Source of the DNA: RGIG4034 sp045576455
GTDB taxonomy: Bacteria > Bacillota > Clostridia > Lachnospirales > Lachnospiraceae
Assembly: GCA_045576455.1 (NCBI GenBank)
Contig: JAZNGM010000010.1
Location: forward strand, 1 to 64,000
DNA: 64,000 nucleotides
Direction: 5' to 3'
Of the stretch, positions 6,165 to 13,524 are shown one piece after another (position 1 is the first letter of the stretch; each line of letters starts with the position of its first letter). Below the pieces are notes generated by a model. The model saw only the letters and a program-made list of their open reading frames with translations. It did not search any database and was not told the origin of the DNA. The position numbers and the translations under genes are program-made.

Positions 6165-7823
6165 ATGGAGTTTAATCGTGATTTCGAGCGACAGTGTGAA
6201 GAGTATTTATCTTATTTGTACGGACAGGCAGAGTATTTATACAGTGATTGTACGGATATTGATGTGTTGGTGCAAGATGCACTTATGGCATGGATTGTAA
6301 AGCTTCGCAAAGGCGAAAACGTGGAGTATCCCAAGGGCTTTTTGTCGGCAGTTTTGAAGAATAAATATAATGGCTGGCTGCGTGAAAAGTATAAGAAGGA
6401 TGTGGTGGAATACAGTGAAGAGACCATGTCGGACTTCGGTAATGCGATAGAAGACAGAGAACAGGCAGAATTGCAATCTGAGGAATATACCTCGGTTCGT
6501 CGGGAAATCGGCCGGCTTATCAATATTTATAGAGAGGTTACCGTGAGACATTATGTGCATGGACATACGGTGGAGCAGATTGCAAAGGATTTGAAGATTC
6601 CACGGGGAACGGTGTTGTCGAGACTTTCAACCGCGCGCAATCAGATCAAAGAGGGACTTAATAATATGGAAAAGTATTCGCAGTTTAGTTATGAGCCAAA
6701 GTCTATAAAAATACAAATATGGGGAAATGTAGGCCTGCGGGAGGAACCTCATTCGCTGATAAACTCGGATATTGAGTCCAATATTTTGATACTGGCTTAT
6801 GAAAACCCGGTGTCGGTGCGAGGTATTGCTGATACCATGGGTATGCCCAGTGCCTATATCGAGCAGATTATTGAAAAACTGGTGAAGGGTGAGCTGATGG
6901 GAAGGACGTCAAGTGGTCTTGTGTATACCAGATGCTTTATGCAGCGGTATGAGGATTCCTTTGGAAATATACCCGCTCAGGAAAAGCTTGCAGAAAAGTA
7001 TGCGTCACAGATCTGGGAGATTGTCTGGAAGCATTTTGAACCCCTTACGAAGAGAGCTGAATTTGAGGAAATGACAGAAAAACAGAAGGCAACATTGTTG
7101 TTGTTTCTGTTGTATCAGATACTGTGTAAAGCAATTGACAGATGTGTGGCAAATTATGTATATATGCCGAAAGAGATACCGGAGAGACCCAATGGGGGAA
7201 GGTGGCTCGCTATTGGGATAATAACCGAGAATGGTCAGACCAGAGACAACATATATGATGCTTCCGGTCCGGTAATGTTCGGTTACAGTAAGGAGGAAAA
7301 CGATGAACAGGATTGTCTGATGGCAGATTTGCAGTCGGTGTTTGGAGATGCCCACTGGGCATATGAACGACTGAAGTACAAAAGTTCCCTACGTAGCATC
7401 TTACGTTTTTTTGCCTCATTTTTACCTTGTGATGTAAAGACGGACAATAGGTATTTATATGAATTGATACCGGAATTTGAAAAGCTGGGTATATTAAGAC
7501 GTGATGCGGACGGAGAGGTGAAACTGGATATTCCGGCGTTAACCTTTGAGGAGTCAAAATGCTGGACTCCGGCGTGTTTGCAGGTAGAAGAGGAATTGTA
7601 TAATCTTCTCTCGGAGGAGATAGTGGAGCTTTGGCTTAATACGAAAAACAGAGTTCCCAAGTATGTGGATGAAGCGGCATTTTATCAGCATAGAGGAGCG
7701 GTGAGTGCATATGTAATAGCGCAGCTGCTTGCGATTGTAGATAAGGGCCTTATGCCCTATCCCGTAGTGGTGGGCAAGACACCGTTGATTCATATTGTTT
7801 ATCGCAAGAAGGAGGAGAAGTAG
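6165..7823 (+). CDS. Sigma-70 family (ECF-like) factor with long C-terminal extension
   Basis: 552 residues. Residues 1-60 match sigma region 2 (LVQDALMAWIVKLRKGENVEYPKGFL), and residues about 105-160 match region 4 (VTVRHYVHGHTVEQIAKDLKIPRGTVLSRLSTARNQI in outline: HTVEQIAKDL helix-turn-helix). The remaining about 390 residues form an extension with a possible second winged-helix (VSVRGIADTMGMPSAYIEQII) and no membrane segment; similar large sigma-like proteins occur in Lachnospiraceae. ATG at 6165 follows AAAGGTGGA. The gene is complete and lies alone in the 1922-bp R6-R7 interval. Its regulon is unknown. Confidence 0.78.
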   Translation: MEFNRDFERQCEEYLSYLYGQAEYLYSDCTDIDVLVQDALMAWIVKLRKGENVEYPKGFLSAVLKNKYNGWLREKYKKDVVEYSEETMSDFGNAIEDREQAELQSEEYTSVRREIGRLINIYREVTVRHYVHGHTVEQIAKDLKIPRGTVLSRLSTARNQIKEGLNNMEKYSQFSYEPKSIKIQIWGNVGLREEPHSLINSDIESNILILAYENPVSVRGIADTMGMPSAYIEQIIEKLVKGELMGRTSSGLVYTRCFMQRYEDSFGNIPAQEKLAEKYASQIWEIVWKHFEPLTKRAEFEEMTEKQKATLLLFLLYQILCKAIDRCVANYVYMPKEIPERPNGGRWLAIGIITENGQTRDNIYDASGPVMFGYSKEENDEQDCLMADLQSVFGDAHWAYERLKYKSSLRSILRFFASFLPCDVKTDNRYLYELIPEFEKLGILRRDADGEVKLDIPALTFEESKCWTPACLQVEEELYNLLSEEIVELWLNTKNRVPKYVDEAAFYQHRGAVSAYVIAQLLAIVDKGLMPYPVVVGKTPLIHIVYRKKEEK

Positions 7824-7934
7824 TAGGGGAGTTTAGCTATTGATAATCGGTATTGTTGTTATAATTTCAGAACAATCAGAGATTATTGCAGAGAACACCA
7901 GAAAATGTTAGATGAATTAACAATCCACAGATAG
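7824..7934 (+). other. Short open tail between the sigma gene and R7
   Basis: After two stop codons the sigma frame stays open for about 35 codons (NFRTIRDYCREHQKMLDEL) and ends with TAG directly against R7. This may be a remnant of another gene's 3' end; there is no start codon or ribosome site to support a gene. Confidence 0.3.
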
Positions 7935-7970
7935 GTTGAAGGCCTCACCAAGAATGGTACATCGTTCAAC
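7935..7970 (+). repeat. Array repeat R7 (diverged)
   Basis: 36 bp; begins GTTGAAGGCCTC, shares CACCAAGAATGG with R6 and R8, has ATGGTACATC in place of ATGGTGCATC. Confidence 0.93.
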
Positions 7971-8270
7971 AAACTTGTATTTATTGGTATACACCGCCGA
8001 TCAGCTACCAGTTTTTCGCAAGAAAACTTGTATTTATTGGTATGCCCTGCCAATCAGCTACCAGTTTTTCGCAAGAAAACTTGTATTTATTGGTATACAC
8101 CGCCAATCAGCTACCAGTTTTTCGCAAGAAAACTTGTATTTATTGGTATGCCCTGCCGATCAGCTACCAGTTTTTCAAAGCAAAACTTGTATTTATTGGT
8201 ATACACCGCTAATCAGCTACCAGTTTTCCAAAGCAAAACTTGTGTTTATTGGTTTGCAGTTCCACCACCA
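7971..8270 (+). repeat. 53-bp minisatellite, about 5.6 copies
   Basis: The motif ACTTGTATTTATTGGTAT recurs at exact 53-bp steps (cTTG anchor at 7974, 8027, 8080, 8133, 8186, 8239). Units alternate between a TATACACCGC and a TATGCCCTGC version, giving a 106-bp higher-order period. The reverse complement resembles the 13-copy 53-bp array at 54.6-55.25 kb. The open frame across it is a repeat artefact. Confidence 0.95.
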
Positions 8271-8286
8271 TAAAAATATGTCCACA

Positions 8287-8352
8287 AATAGCACACATAC
8301 AACACATACAACACATACAACCATACAACACATACAACACATACAACACATT
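8287..8352 (+). repeat. ACACATACAA microsatellite
   Basis: Imperfect 10-bp tandem repeats (acacatacaac) run directly after the minisatellite. Confidence 0.9.
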
Positions 8353-8440
8353 AATAAGACCAACGAAAAGATTATAAAAAGAAATGATTAAATAAATACG
8401 ACAGAAATAAAAAAGAAACGAGCAAAAAATACGAAAAATA

Positions 8441-8475
8441 AACAAAGAAAAAAAGCTTCGTACATCCGAAGCTTT
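8441..8475 (-). terminator. Terminator of the merR-cysK operon
   Basis: Perfect 9-bp stem AAAGCTTCG (8452-8460) and CGAAGCTTT (8467-8475). On the minus strand it is followed by TTTTCTTTG. It lies 117 bp past the merR stop, with R8 in between. Confidence 0.75.
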
Positions 8476-8496
8476 AAACCATCAGAAAGCTGCTGA

Positions 8497-8531
8497 GTTG
8501 AAGACCCACCAAGAATGGTGCATCGTTCAAC
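8497..8531 (+). repeat. Array repeat R8 (diverged, 35 bp)
   Basis: Begins GTTGAAGACCC and lacks one base relative to R6; the right 22 bases match the consensus. Last visible copy; it lies between merR and its terminator. Confidence 0.92.
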
Positions 8532-8595
8532 ACAGGCATATGATTTTGCAAAAGACTATGATGATACAGGGTCATTTGCCGTTGGAGCACACTAA
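8532..8595 (+). pseudogene. 3' end fragment of a plus-strand gene
   Basis: Immediately after R8 a frame reads TQAYDFAKDYDDTGSFAVGAH followed by TAA at 8593-8595, overlapping the merR 3' end. It has protein-like composition but no start, like the other fragments that begin at a repeat. Parent gene not recognised. Confidence 0.35.
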
Positions 8596-9428
8596 CCCTG
8601 TTGCTCTATTTTTAATGTGGTAAGCTGCATTTCGTAAGGCATTCCGTTAGTATTGACATTATCATTTTTTTCGGATAATACATCGGCTTCAATAATCATG
8701 AAACTGTTACCCGGTTGAATGGGTAATACTTCAGAAGAAGGAGCATAAGGTAAATGCTCTTGCAATCCTTTTACATAATAATCATCTGCCGGTAAAGTAA
8801 TAATTCTCTTGTCAAAAGAATCATGCTCACCGGAAACGGTTATATATACATATCTTTCATAGGAATTATGGTCATAGCAGTGAATTATGCCGGATGGATA
8901 AGAAGCTTCTATGCCGATGAGCTGTGCCAGTGTAAGCAGGCGCAGGATTAATGCATTAAGTTTGGCGTCTTGTTCGTATGGTATTGCAAGAACAGTACGT
9001 TTATCAATAAAGCGATGTGAAGTAATAGGTTTCTTTTGGGTTGAAATAGAATTGACTGAACTGGACAATTGCTCGGATGGTTGTTCGCATGACGGCTCAA
9101 ATGCATGCATATTCTTAAGATTAAGCATGCATTTTTGAATAAGAGATATTTTCGCATCAGCAAGTTTCTGACAGTCGTTGATGAGTTCAGAAACGGATAA
9201 CTGTCCGTCTTTTAAATAGGAAGATAAATTTTTGAGAGGCATTCCCAGTTCAATGCAGGTAGTAATGGCGTCAAGCATCGGGAGTTGTTCTTCTGTATAA
9301 TATCTGTAATTTGTACCGGCATTAATATATGCCGGCACAAAAACACCAATCTCATCATAATAACGAAGAGATTTAATACTGACATTTTTAAGTTTAGCAA
9401 CTTTTCCGATACTAAGGTATTTTGCCAT
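8592..9428 (-). CDS. MerR family transcriptional regulator
   Basis: 278 residues. The N-terminal winged helix (SIGKVAKLKNVSIKSLRYYDEIG, shown in outline: residues 5-28) and the following YRYYTEEQL segment are typical MerR DNA-binding elements. A dimerisation helix follows, then a C-terminal half (residues about 140-275) that looks like a GyrI/BmrR-type effector-binding domain, suggesting a response to a small molecule. It lies 16 bp downstream of cysK on the same strand and shares its terminator, so the two are probably one operon. The ligand is unknown; a link to cysteine supply is only a context inference. Confidence 0.85.
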   Translation of the reverse strand: MAKYLSIGKVAKLKNVSIKSLRYYDEIGVFVPAYINAGTNYRYYTEEQLPMLDAITTCIELGMPLKNLSSYLKDGQLSVSELINDCQKLADAKISLIQKCMLNLKNMHAFEPSCEQPSEQLSSSVNSISTQKKPITSHRFIDKRTVLAIPYEQDAKLNALILRLLTLAQLIGIEASYPSGIIHCYDHNSYERYVYITVSGEHDSFDKRIITLPADDYYVKGLQEHLPYAPSSEVLPIQPGNSFMIIEADVLSEKNDNVNTNGMPYEMQLTTLKIEQQG

Positions 9429-9444
9429 GTGTTATCCTCTGCGG

Positions 9445-10347
9445 TTAAATAAGTGATGTACTAAAATATCTTTCTGCACGATCTGCAAGTATGGTTGCAA
9501 TTACTTTGTCTTCGCCGTATTTTTGGGCCATCTGTTTAGCAGCCCAGACATTGGCGCCGGATGATGTTCCGACAAGAAGCCCCTGAATACGTGCAAGCTC
9601 CCTTGCAGTTTCAATAGCATCATTATCTGCCACTTCAACTAAATCCGTAATTATATCTACATTAAGAATGTCAGGAATAAATCCGTCACCGATTCCTTGG
9701 ATTTGATGAAGTCCAGGTTCGTGTCCTAAGATAGCAGAAACATTTTTAGGCTCTACGGCTACAATCTTTGTGTCAGGATTTTTTTCAAGAAGGTACTGGG
9801 CGATTCCCTGAAGTGTTCCGCCGCTACCGATACCGCTGACAAAAATATCAATTTTACCATTGAGTTGTTCAAATAATTCCGGTGCAGTACCGTTATAATG
9901 TGCCATTGGATTGGCCTGATTCTGGAATTGCTGAGGTACAAAATAATTATCAGAGGAAGAAGCAATGCGTACAGCTTCATCAACAGAGCCACCGATGCTT
10001 AATTCGGGTGGTGTGAGGACAAGCTCAGCACCAAGTGCTTTTATGATTTTCTTACGTTCTTCGCTCATGTTTTCAGGCATTACGATAATAACCTTGTAAC
10101 CTTTCCGGATACCGCAAAGAGCAAGTCCGATTCCGGTGTTGCCGCTGGTTGGTTCAATAATTGTCATGCCGGGTTTTAATTTTCCGGCTTTTTCTGCTTC
10201 TTCAAGCATATTTTTTGCAATACGGTCTTTTATACTGCCGCCCGGATTTAAGAATTCCGCTTTGGCAAAAATATTAAGTCCTGTTGTTTCTTTTAAACTA
10301 ACAAGAGGAGTATTTCCTATTAAATCTAAAATGTTTGATGTATACAT
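9445..10347 (-). CDS. cysK: Cysteine synthase A (O-acetylserine sulfhydrylase)
   Basis: PLP enzyme that makes L-cysteine from O-acetylserine and sulfide. 300 residues, normal for CysK. Visible motifs: NPGGSIKDRIAKNM with the Schiff-base lysine near residue 40, PTSGNTGIGLA for substrate binding near 65-75, SGIGSGGTLQG for the PLP phosphate, and GTSSGAN near the C-terminus. The closing residues (DRAERYFST) are typical. First gene of a minus-strand operon with the MerR regulator; a promoter is visible in the divergent intergenic region. Confidence 0.95.
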   Translation of the reverse strand: MYTSNILDLIGNTPLVSLKETTGLNIFAKAEFLNPGGSIKDRIAKNMLEEAEKAGKLKPGMTIIEPTSGNTGIGLALCGIRKGYKVIIVMPENMSEERKKIIKALGAELVLTPPELSIGGSVDEAVRIASSSDNYFVPQQFQNQANPMAHYNGTAPELFEQLNGKIDIFVSGIGSGGTLQGIAQYLLEKNPDTKIVAVEPKNVSAILGHEPGLHQIQGIGDGFIPDILNVDIITDLVEVADNDAIETARELARIQGLLVGTSSGANVWAAKQMAQKYGEDKVIATILADRAERYFSTSLI

Positions 10348-10385
10348 AATTATTCCCTTTCGTAATGAAAAGATTATCTTATGCT

Positions 10386-10454
10386 ATTATATACTTTGAT
10401 GGAATGCTTTGGCAATAATTATTGCCTTTTTATATGCCATTTTATATAATGGCA
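10386..10454. promoter_or_regulatory. Divergent promoter region with two palindromes
   Basis: Minus-strand promoter for cysK: TTGCCA (10415-10410) and TATAAT (10391-10386), 18-bp spacing. Plus-strand promoter: TTGCCT (10423-10428) and TATAAT (10445-10450), 16-bp spacing. A perfect palindrome GGCAATAATTATTGCC (10411-10426) covers the cysK -35. A second inverted repeat, TGCCATT/AATGGCA (10435-10454), encloses the plus-strand -10. Confidence 0.6.
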
Positions 10455-10473
10455 AGGAAAGGTGACGGTGAGT

Positions 10474-10908
10474 ATGGACAGATATGAATTTATTGATAGT
10501 TTGAGACGGTGCTTGTCGGTGGAACTTAGTGCAGACCGTGTTAATGAACATGTAGAGTATTATAATCAGTATATAGACATGCAATTAAAAAAAGGCCGGA
10601 CAGAGCAAGAAATTTTGGAAGAACTTGGCAACCCGAGATTAATTGCAAAAAGTATTGTTATAACAGAAAAAGAAAAAAATAACTATTATAATAAAGAAGA
10701 AAGTACATTAAATAATGAAAGAAACCGGCAATCAAATGAAACGGTACACATTTCATTTAAATCAATTATCACGGTATTGATAGTTGTTTTACTTATAATA
10801 GTAGTGGTAGCAGCCATTTTTATGGTATTTATTATACGGTTTTTGTTGCCTATAATACTTATTGGTGTTGGTATTTCTTTCATTATTAAAACTATAAAAC
10901 GAAATTAG
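10474..10908 (+). CDS. DUF1700/HAAS-type membrane protein
   Basis: About 145 residues. The N-terminal part (MDRYEFIDSLRRCLSVEL..., with KGRTEQEILEELGNPRLIAKSI) matches the HAAS/DUF1700 domain found in small membrane proteins often associated with PadR regulators. Residues about 95-140 form two hydrophobic helices (IITVLIVVLLIIVVVAAIF and LLPIILIGVGISFII). No PadR gene is adjacent. ATG 10474 is chosen because MDRYEF is the usual start; the upstream GTG codons are less likely. Function unknown. Confidence 0.8.
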   Translation: MDRYEFIDSLRRCLSVELSADRVNEHVEYYNQYIDMQLKKGRTEQEILEELGNPRLIAKSIVITEKEKNNYYNKEESTLNNERNRQSNETVHISFKSIITVLIVVLLIIVVVAAIFMVFIIRFLLPIILIGVGISFIIKTIKRN

Positions 10909-10938
10909 TATATTTTTTTGTAATTAAGTAATACTAAT

Positions 10939-10961
10939 CCTGTAACTTAAATTACAGGAGG
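10939..10961 (+). promoter_or_regulatory. Hairpin overlapping the ribosome binding site
   Basis: CCTGTAA (10939-10945) pairs perfectly with TTACAGG (10952-10958), and the last three bases belong to the AGGAGG Shine-Dalgarno of the next gene (10956-10961). This could mask translation initiation. Confidence 0.55.
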
Positions 10962-10969
10962 TATTTCTT

Positions 10970-11185
10970 ATGACAAAGAATGATTTTTCTAACGAAGCTT
11001 CAAACAGTAAGAATTCAACAAGCAACGCTTCTTCATCAAAAGCAAACAATGCATCAAATGCAAACAATGCATCAAACGCTAACAATGCTTCAAATGCAAA
11101 CAATGCTTCAAACAGTTCTTCTAACAAGTCTAACAATAAAGCATCTGATAGCACAAATTCTTCAAACAGCAAGAATTGCTATTAA
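10970..11185 (+). CDS. Asn/Ser-rich low-complexity protein
   Basis: 71 residues almost entirely of Asn, Ser, Ala, Lys and Thr, with repeated NNASNA units, and ending KNCY. A near-perfect AGGAGGT precedes the ATG by 7 bp and a strong terminator follows, which supports a real gene despite the composition. No signal peptide or membrane helix. No function can be assigned. The repeats are also visible as DNA (aacaatgcatcaaatgc units), so the length may vary between strains. Confidence 0.65.
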   Translation: MTKNDFSNEASNSKNSTSNASSSKANNASNANNASNANNASNANNASNSSSNKSNNKASDSTNSSNSKNCY

Positions 11186-11218
11186 TCCTTTAAGGACCTG
11201 AACTGAATTATATGAAAG

Positions 11219-11253
11219 AAAGCCTGATAGTCTTTGCACTGTCGGGCTTTTTC
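11219..11253 (+). terminator. Rho-independent terminator
   Basis: AAAGCCTGATAGT (11219-11231) pairs with ACTGTCGGGCTTT (11238-11250), followed by T residues. Confidence 0.85.
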
Positions 11254-11266
11254 TCAATGATTTTGT

Positions 11267-11296
11267 TTGACATAACAGTACATTACGAATTAATAT
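11267..11296 (+). promoter_or_regulatory. Promoter directly in front of the methyltransferase gene
   Basis: TTGACA (11267-11272), 18 bp, TAATAT (11291-11296). The expected start of transcription falls on or next to the ATG at 11303, and no ribosome site is visible, suggesting a leaderless mRNA. Confidence 0.55.
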
Positions 11297-11302
11297 AGAC
11301 AT

Positions 11303-12448
11303 ATGAAAAAATTAGAGTTGATAGCTCCATGTCATTTCGGTATGGAAGCAGTATTGAAAAAAGAAATATATGATTTAGGGTATGATATTGCCTCTGTAGA
11401 GGATGGCCGGGTTACCTTTTACGGTGATGAAGAAGCTATTTGCAGGGGGAATATATTTTTGCGTTCTGCAGAACGTATTTTAGTCAAGGCAGGTTCTTTT
11501 CATGCAGAAACTTTTGAAGAACTTTATCAGGGAACCAAGGCCATTGAATGGGAAAGCATTATACCTGAAAATGGTAAATTCTGGGTTGCTAAAGCGGCGA
11601 GTATAAAAAGTAAGCTGTTTAGCCCTTCCGACATACAGTCTATTATGAAAAAAGCTATGGTGGACCGTTTAAAAGGTATCTATCATATAGAGTGGTTTAA
11701 GGAAGATGGTGCTTCTTATCCTGTCAGGGTATTTTTGATGAAGGATGAAGTGACGGTAGGGGTAGATACCAGCGGAGATTCCTTGCATAAAAGAGGATAC
11801 CGTAAGCTGACGGCTAAAGCGCCCATTGCTGAGAACCTGGCGGCAGGGATGATAATGCTTTCACCTTGGCATGGAGACAGAAGTCTTGTGGATCCATTTT
11901 GCGGAAGTGGAACCATACCTATTGAAGCAGCTATGATGGCGGCTAATATCGCGCCGGGAATGACAAGGGCATTTACGGCACAGAACTGGCATAATTATAT
12001 TGATGCAAAAATCTGGAAAGATTCCCGTGAAGAAGCACAGGATTTAGTAGACAGAACCGTAAAGCCGGATATACAGGGATTTGATATAGATGAGGAAATG
12101 ATAAAAATATCGCGTGCAAATGCTAAGCTTGCAGGCGTAGATAAGATGATTCATTTCGAAAAACGTTCAGTAAGTGAATTAAGCCATCCGGGTAAATATG
12201 GATTTATCATTACAAACCCGCCGTATGGTGAACGTTTGGAAGATAAGAAAAGTGTAGAACCGATTTACAAGACGATAGGTATACGTTATCGTATGCTTGA
12301 TTCGTGGTCCATGTATCTTATAACTTCTTATGAGACGGCTGAAAGAGATATCGGTATGAAGGCAACTAAAAACCGGAAGATATACAATGGTATGATGAAA
12401 ACATATCTCTATCAGTTTATGGGACCAAAACCACCTAGGAAAGAGTAA
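11303..12448 (+). CDS. THUMP-domain class I rRNA methyltransferase (RlmL-like)
   Basis: 381 residues. Residues 1-160 form the ferredoxin-like/THUMP RNA-binding part (MKKLELIAPCHFGMEAVLKKE). Residues about 185-375 form a Rossmann methyltransferase with the SAM-binding VDPFCGSGTIPIEAA and the catalytic NPPYGERL motif typical of N2-guanine methyltransferases. This corresponds to the RlmL half of the E. coli RlmKL protein (23S rRNA m2G2445), without the RlmK domain. ATG 11303 has no Shine-Dalgarno. The amidase gene follows after 5 bp, so they are probably co-transcribed. Confidence 0.9.
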   Translation: MKKLELIAPCHFGMEAVLKKEIYDLGYDIASVEDGRVTFYGDEEAICRGNIFLRSAERILVKAGSFHAETFEELYQGTKAIEWESIIPENGKFWVAKAASIKSKLFSPSDIQSIMKKAMVDRLKGIYHIEWFKEDGASYPVRVFLMKDEVTVGVDTSGDSLHKRGYRKLTAKAPIAENLAAGMIMLSPWHGDRSLVDPFCGSGTIPIEAAMMAANIAPGMTRAFTAQNWHNYIDAKIWKDSREEAQDLVDRTVKPDIQGFDIDEEMIKISRANAKLAGVDKMIHFEKRSVSELSHPGKYGFIITNPPYGERLEDKKSVEPIYKTIGIRYRMLDSWSMYLITSYETAERDIGMKATKNRKIYNGMMKTYLYQFMGPKPPRKE

Positions 12449-12453
12449 ATTAT

Positions 12454-13515
12454 ATGAAAGATCGTTTGATGAAGGGTACTGCGGTATGTTGTGCTTTGTT
12501 TTCTGTTACAATGATGGTAGTAATCTTCTTTTACATGAAAACGCGGACAATTGTATATGCTTCGGAAAATACGCTCGAAGAAAAAGATGCATCTTTTACG
12601 GAAAAAATCAGTAATCTGCTTGAAGTGTTACCGACAACCATTGACGTGACATATGAGCCGGAACTAAAAGGAATTAAGATACCTGTTACGGATGCTATTA
12701 CAGAGGATAAGTTTGCACTGGTTCCCGATATGATAAACGGGAATTTAACAATATATTTAGATGGATTAAGTGAAGGGTATTATAATGAACAGAAGCCGTC
12801 CATTGATCCTAATATGATATCTTATGTAGGCATGGCGCATGAGGATGGTGCGACAAAACTTCGTATACAACTTAAAAGCGTTTATGAATATACGATTAAA
12901 AAGGAAAACGGAACCTTATATGTTAAGTTACAGCGGCCAAAAGAAGTATTTGATATGGTTGTACTGATAGATGCAGGACATGATGATGAAGACGTGGGAG
13001 TCAATGCAAATGGTATTTCTGAAAAAACATTGATTATGTCTGTGATTAAGAAATTTAACGACCTAAAAAAAGATAGTAAAATAGGTTTTTATTTTACGAA
13101 ATTTGCTTCAAATGAATTAACCGTCGCTGAAAAGAATAATATTATCGCATTAACACAAGCTGATATGCTCATAAGTATTCATGCGGCAAGTGATGAAGAT
13201 GTAAGTCAATTCGGAATGAATGCATATTATAATGCACGTTTGTATACCAGAGGATTGACAGGCTCCATGTTAGCGGATTGCCTTTTGAGAAATCTTGCGG
13301 AATCGGTATTTGGAAAAGCAAATGGAATATATGAAGCCAATGATAATCATCCGGTGGTATTAAATACGATGGTGCCTGCCGTAGAAATAGAAATCGGTCA
13401 TCTGACCAATGTGGATGAGGCAGCATTACTTAAGGATGAAGAATATCAGCTTCGTATTGCACAAGGAATATATAACGGTATTTTAGAAGCAAAGTCCTTG
13501 TCAGATATTCAGTAG
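12454..13515 (+). CDS. N-acetylmuramoyl-L-alanine amidase, membrane-anchored
   Basis: 353 residues. An N-terminal hydrophobic helix (residues about 10-28) anchors or exports the protein. A beta-rich N-terminal region (about 50-170) precedes an Amidase_3 domain: LIDAGHDDEDVG (zinc His), a Glu in GISEK, ISIHAA (zinc His) and VEIEIGHLTN with the catalytic Glu. It would cleave the amide bond between muramic acid and the stem peptide outside the membrane. DAGHDD differs slightly from the usual DPGHGG. Preceded by the methyltransferase gene and followed 9 bp later by rdgB. Confidence 0.85.
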   Translation: MKDRLMKGTAVCCALFSVTMMVVIFFYMKTRTIVYASENTLEEKDASFTEKISNLLEVLPTTIDVTYEPELKGIKIPVTDAITEDKFALVPDMINGNLTIYLDGLSEGYYNEQKPSIDPNMISYVGMAHEDGATKLRIQLKSVYEYTIKKENGTLYVKLQRPKEVFDMVVLIDAGHDDEDVGVNANGISEKTLIMSVIKKFNDLKKDSKIGFYFTKFASNELTVAEKNNIIALTQADMLISIHAASDEDVSQFGMNAYYNARLYTRGLTGSMLADCLLRNLAESVFGKANGIYEANDNHPVVLNTMVPAVEIEIGHLTNVDEAALLKDEEYQLRIAQGIYNGILEAKSLSDIQ

Positions 13516-13524
13516 GAGGAATTG

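Larger units (their letters stand above)
3063..8531 (+). CRISPR. Atypical CRISPR-like array: eight repeats separated by gene-sized inserts
   Basis: Eight copies of a 36-bp repeat (last copy 35 bp), all on the same strand, start 66 bp after cas2. Each begins GTTGAA and ends TTCAAC (R6 ends TTCAAT), with an inner ACCA..TGGT hairpin, as in many type II repeats. R1-R5 are identical; R6-R8 are diverged, matching the leader-to-distal decay of CRISPR arrays. The intervals are 212, 596, 805, 660, 461, 1922 and 526 bp rather than about 30 bp, and carry gene fragments, whole genes and a minisatellite. No normal spacer exists. Alternatives are a palindromic mobile repeat that inserted repeatedly, or an array rearranged by recombination or assembly. 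Confidence 0.6.

Noticed and set aside
7936..8391. 151-codon ORF over the minisatellite (and the 81-codon ORF at 8028)
   Set aside because: Open only because the 53-bp unit lacks stops in those frames; no ribosome site, and the ends run into microsatellite.
3063..8531. Integron attC sites (GTTRRRY and RYYYAAC ends match the repeat termini)
   Set aside because: In attC the order is RYYYAAC first and GTTRRRY last; here it is the reverse in both orientations, and no integron integrase is present.
10924..11172. Minus-strand ORF of Leu/Phe/Ala repeats
   Set aside because: Antisense shadow of the Asn/Ser-rich gene, which has a proper ribosome site and terminator on the plus strand.
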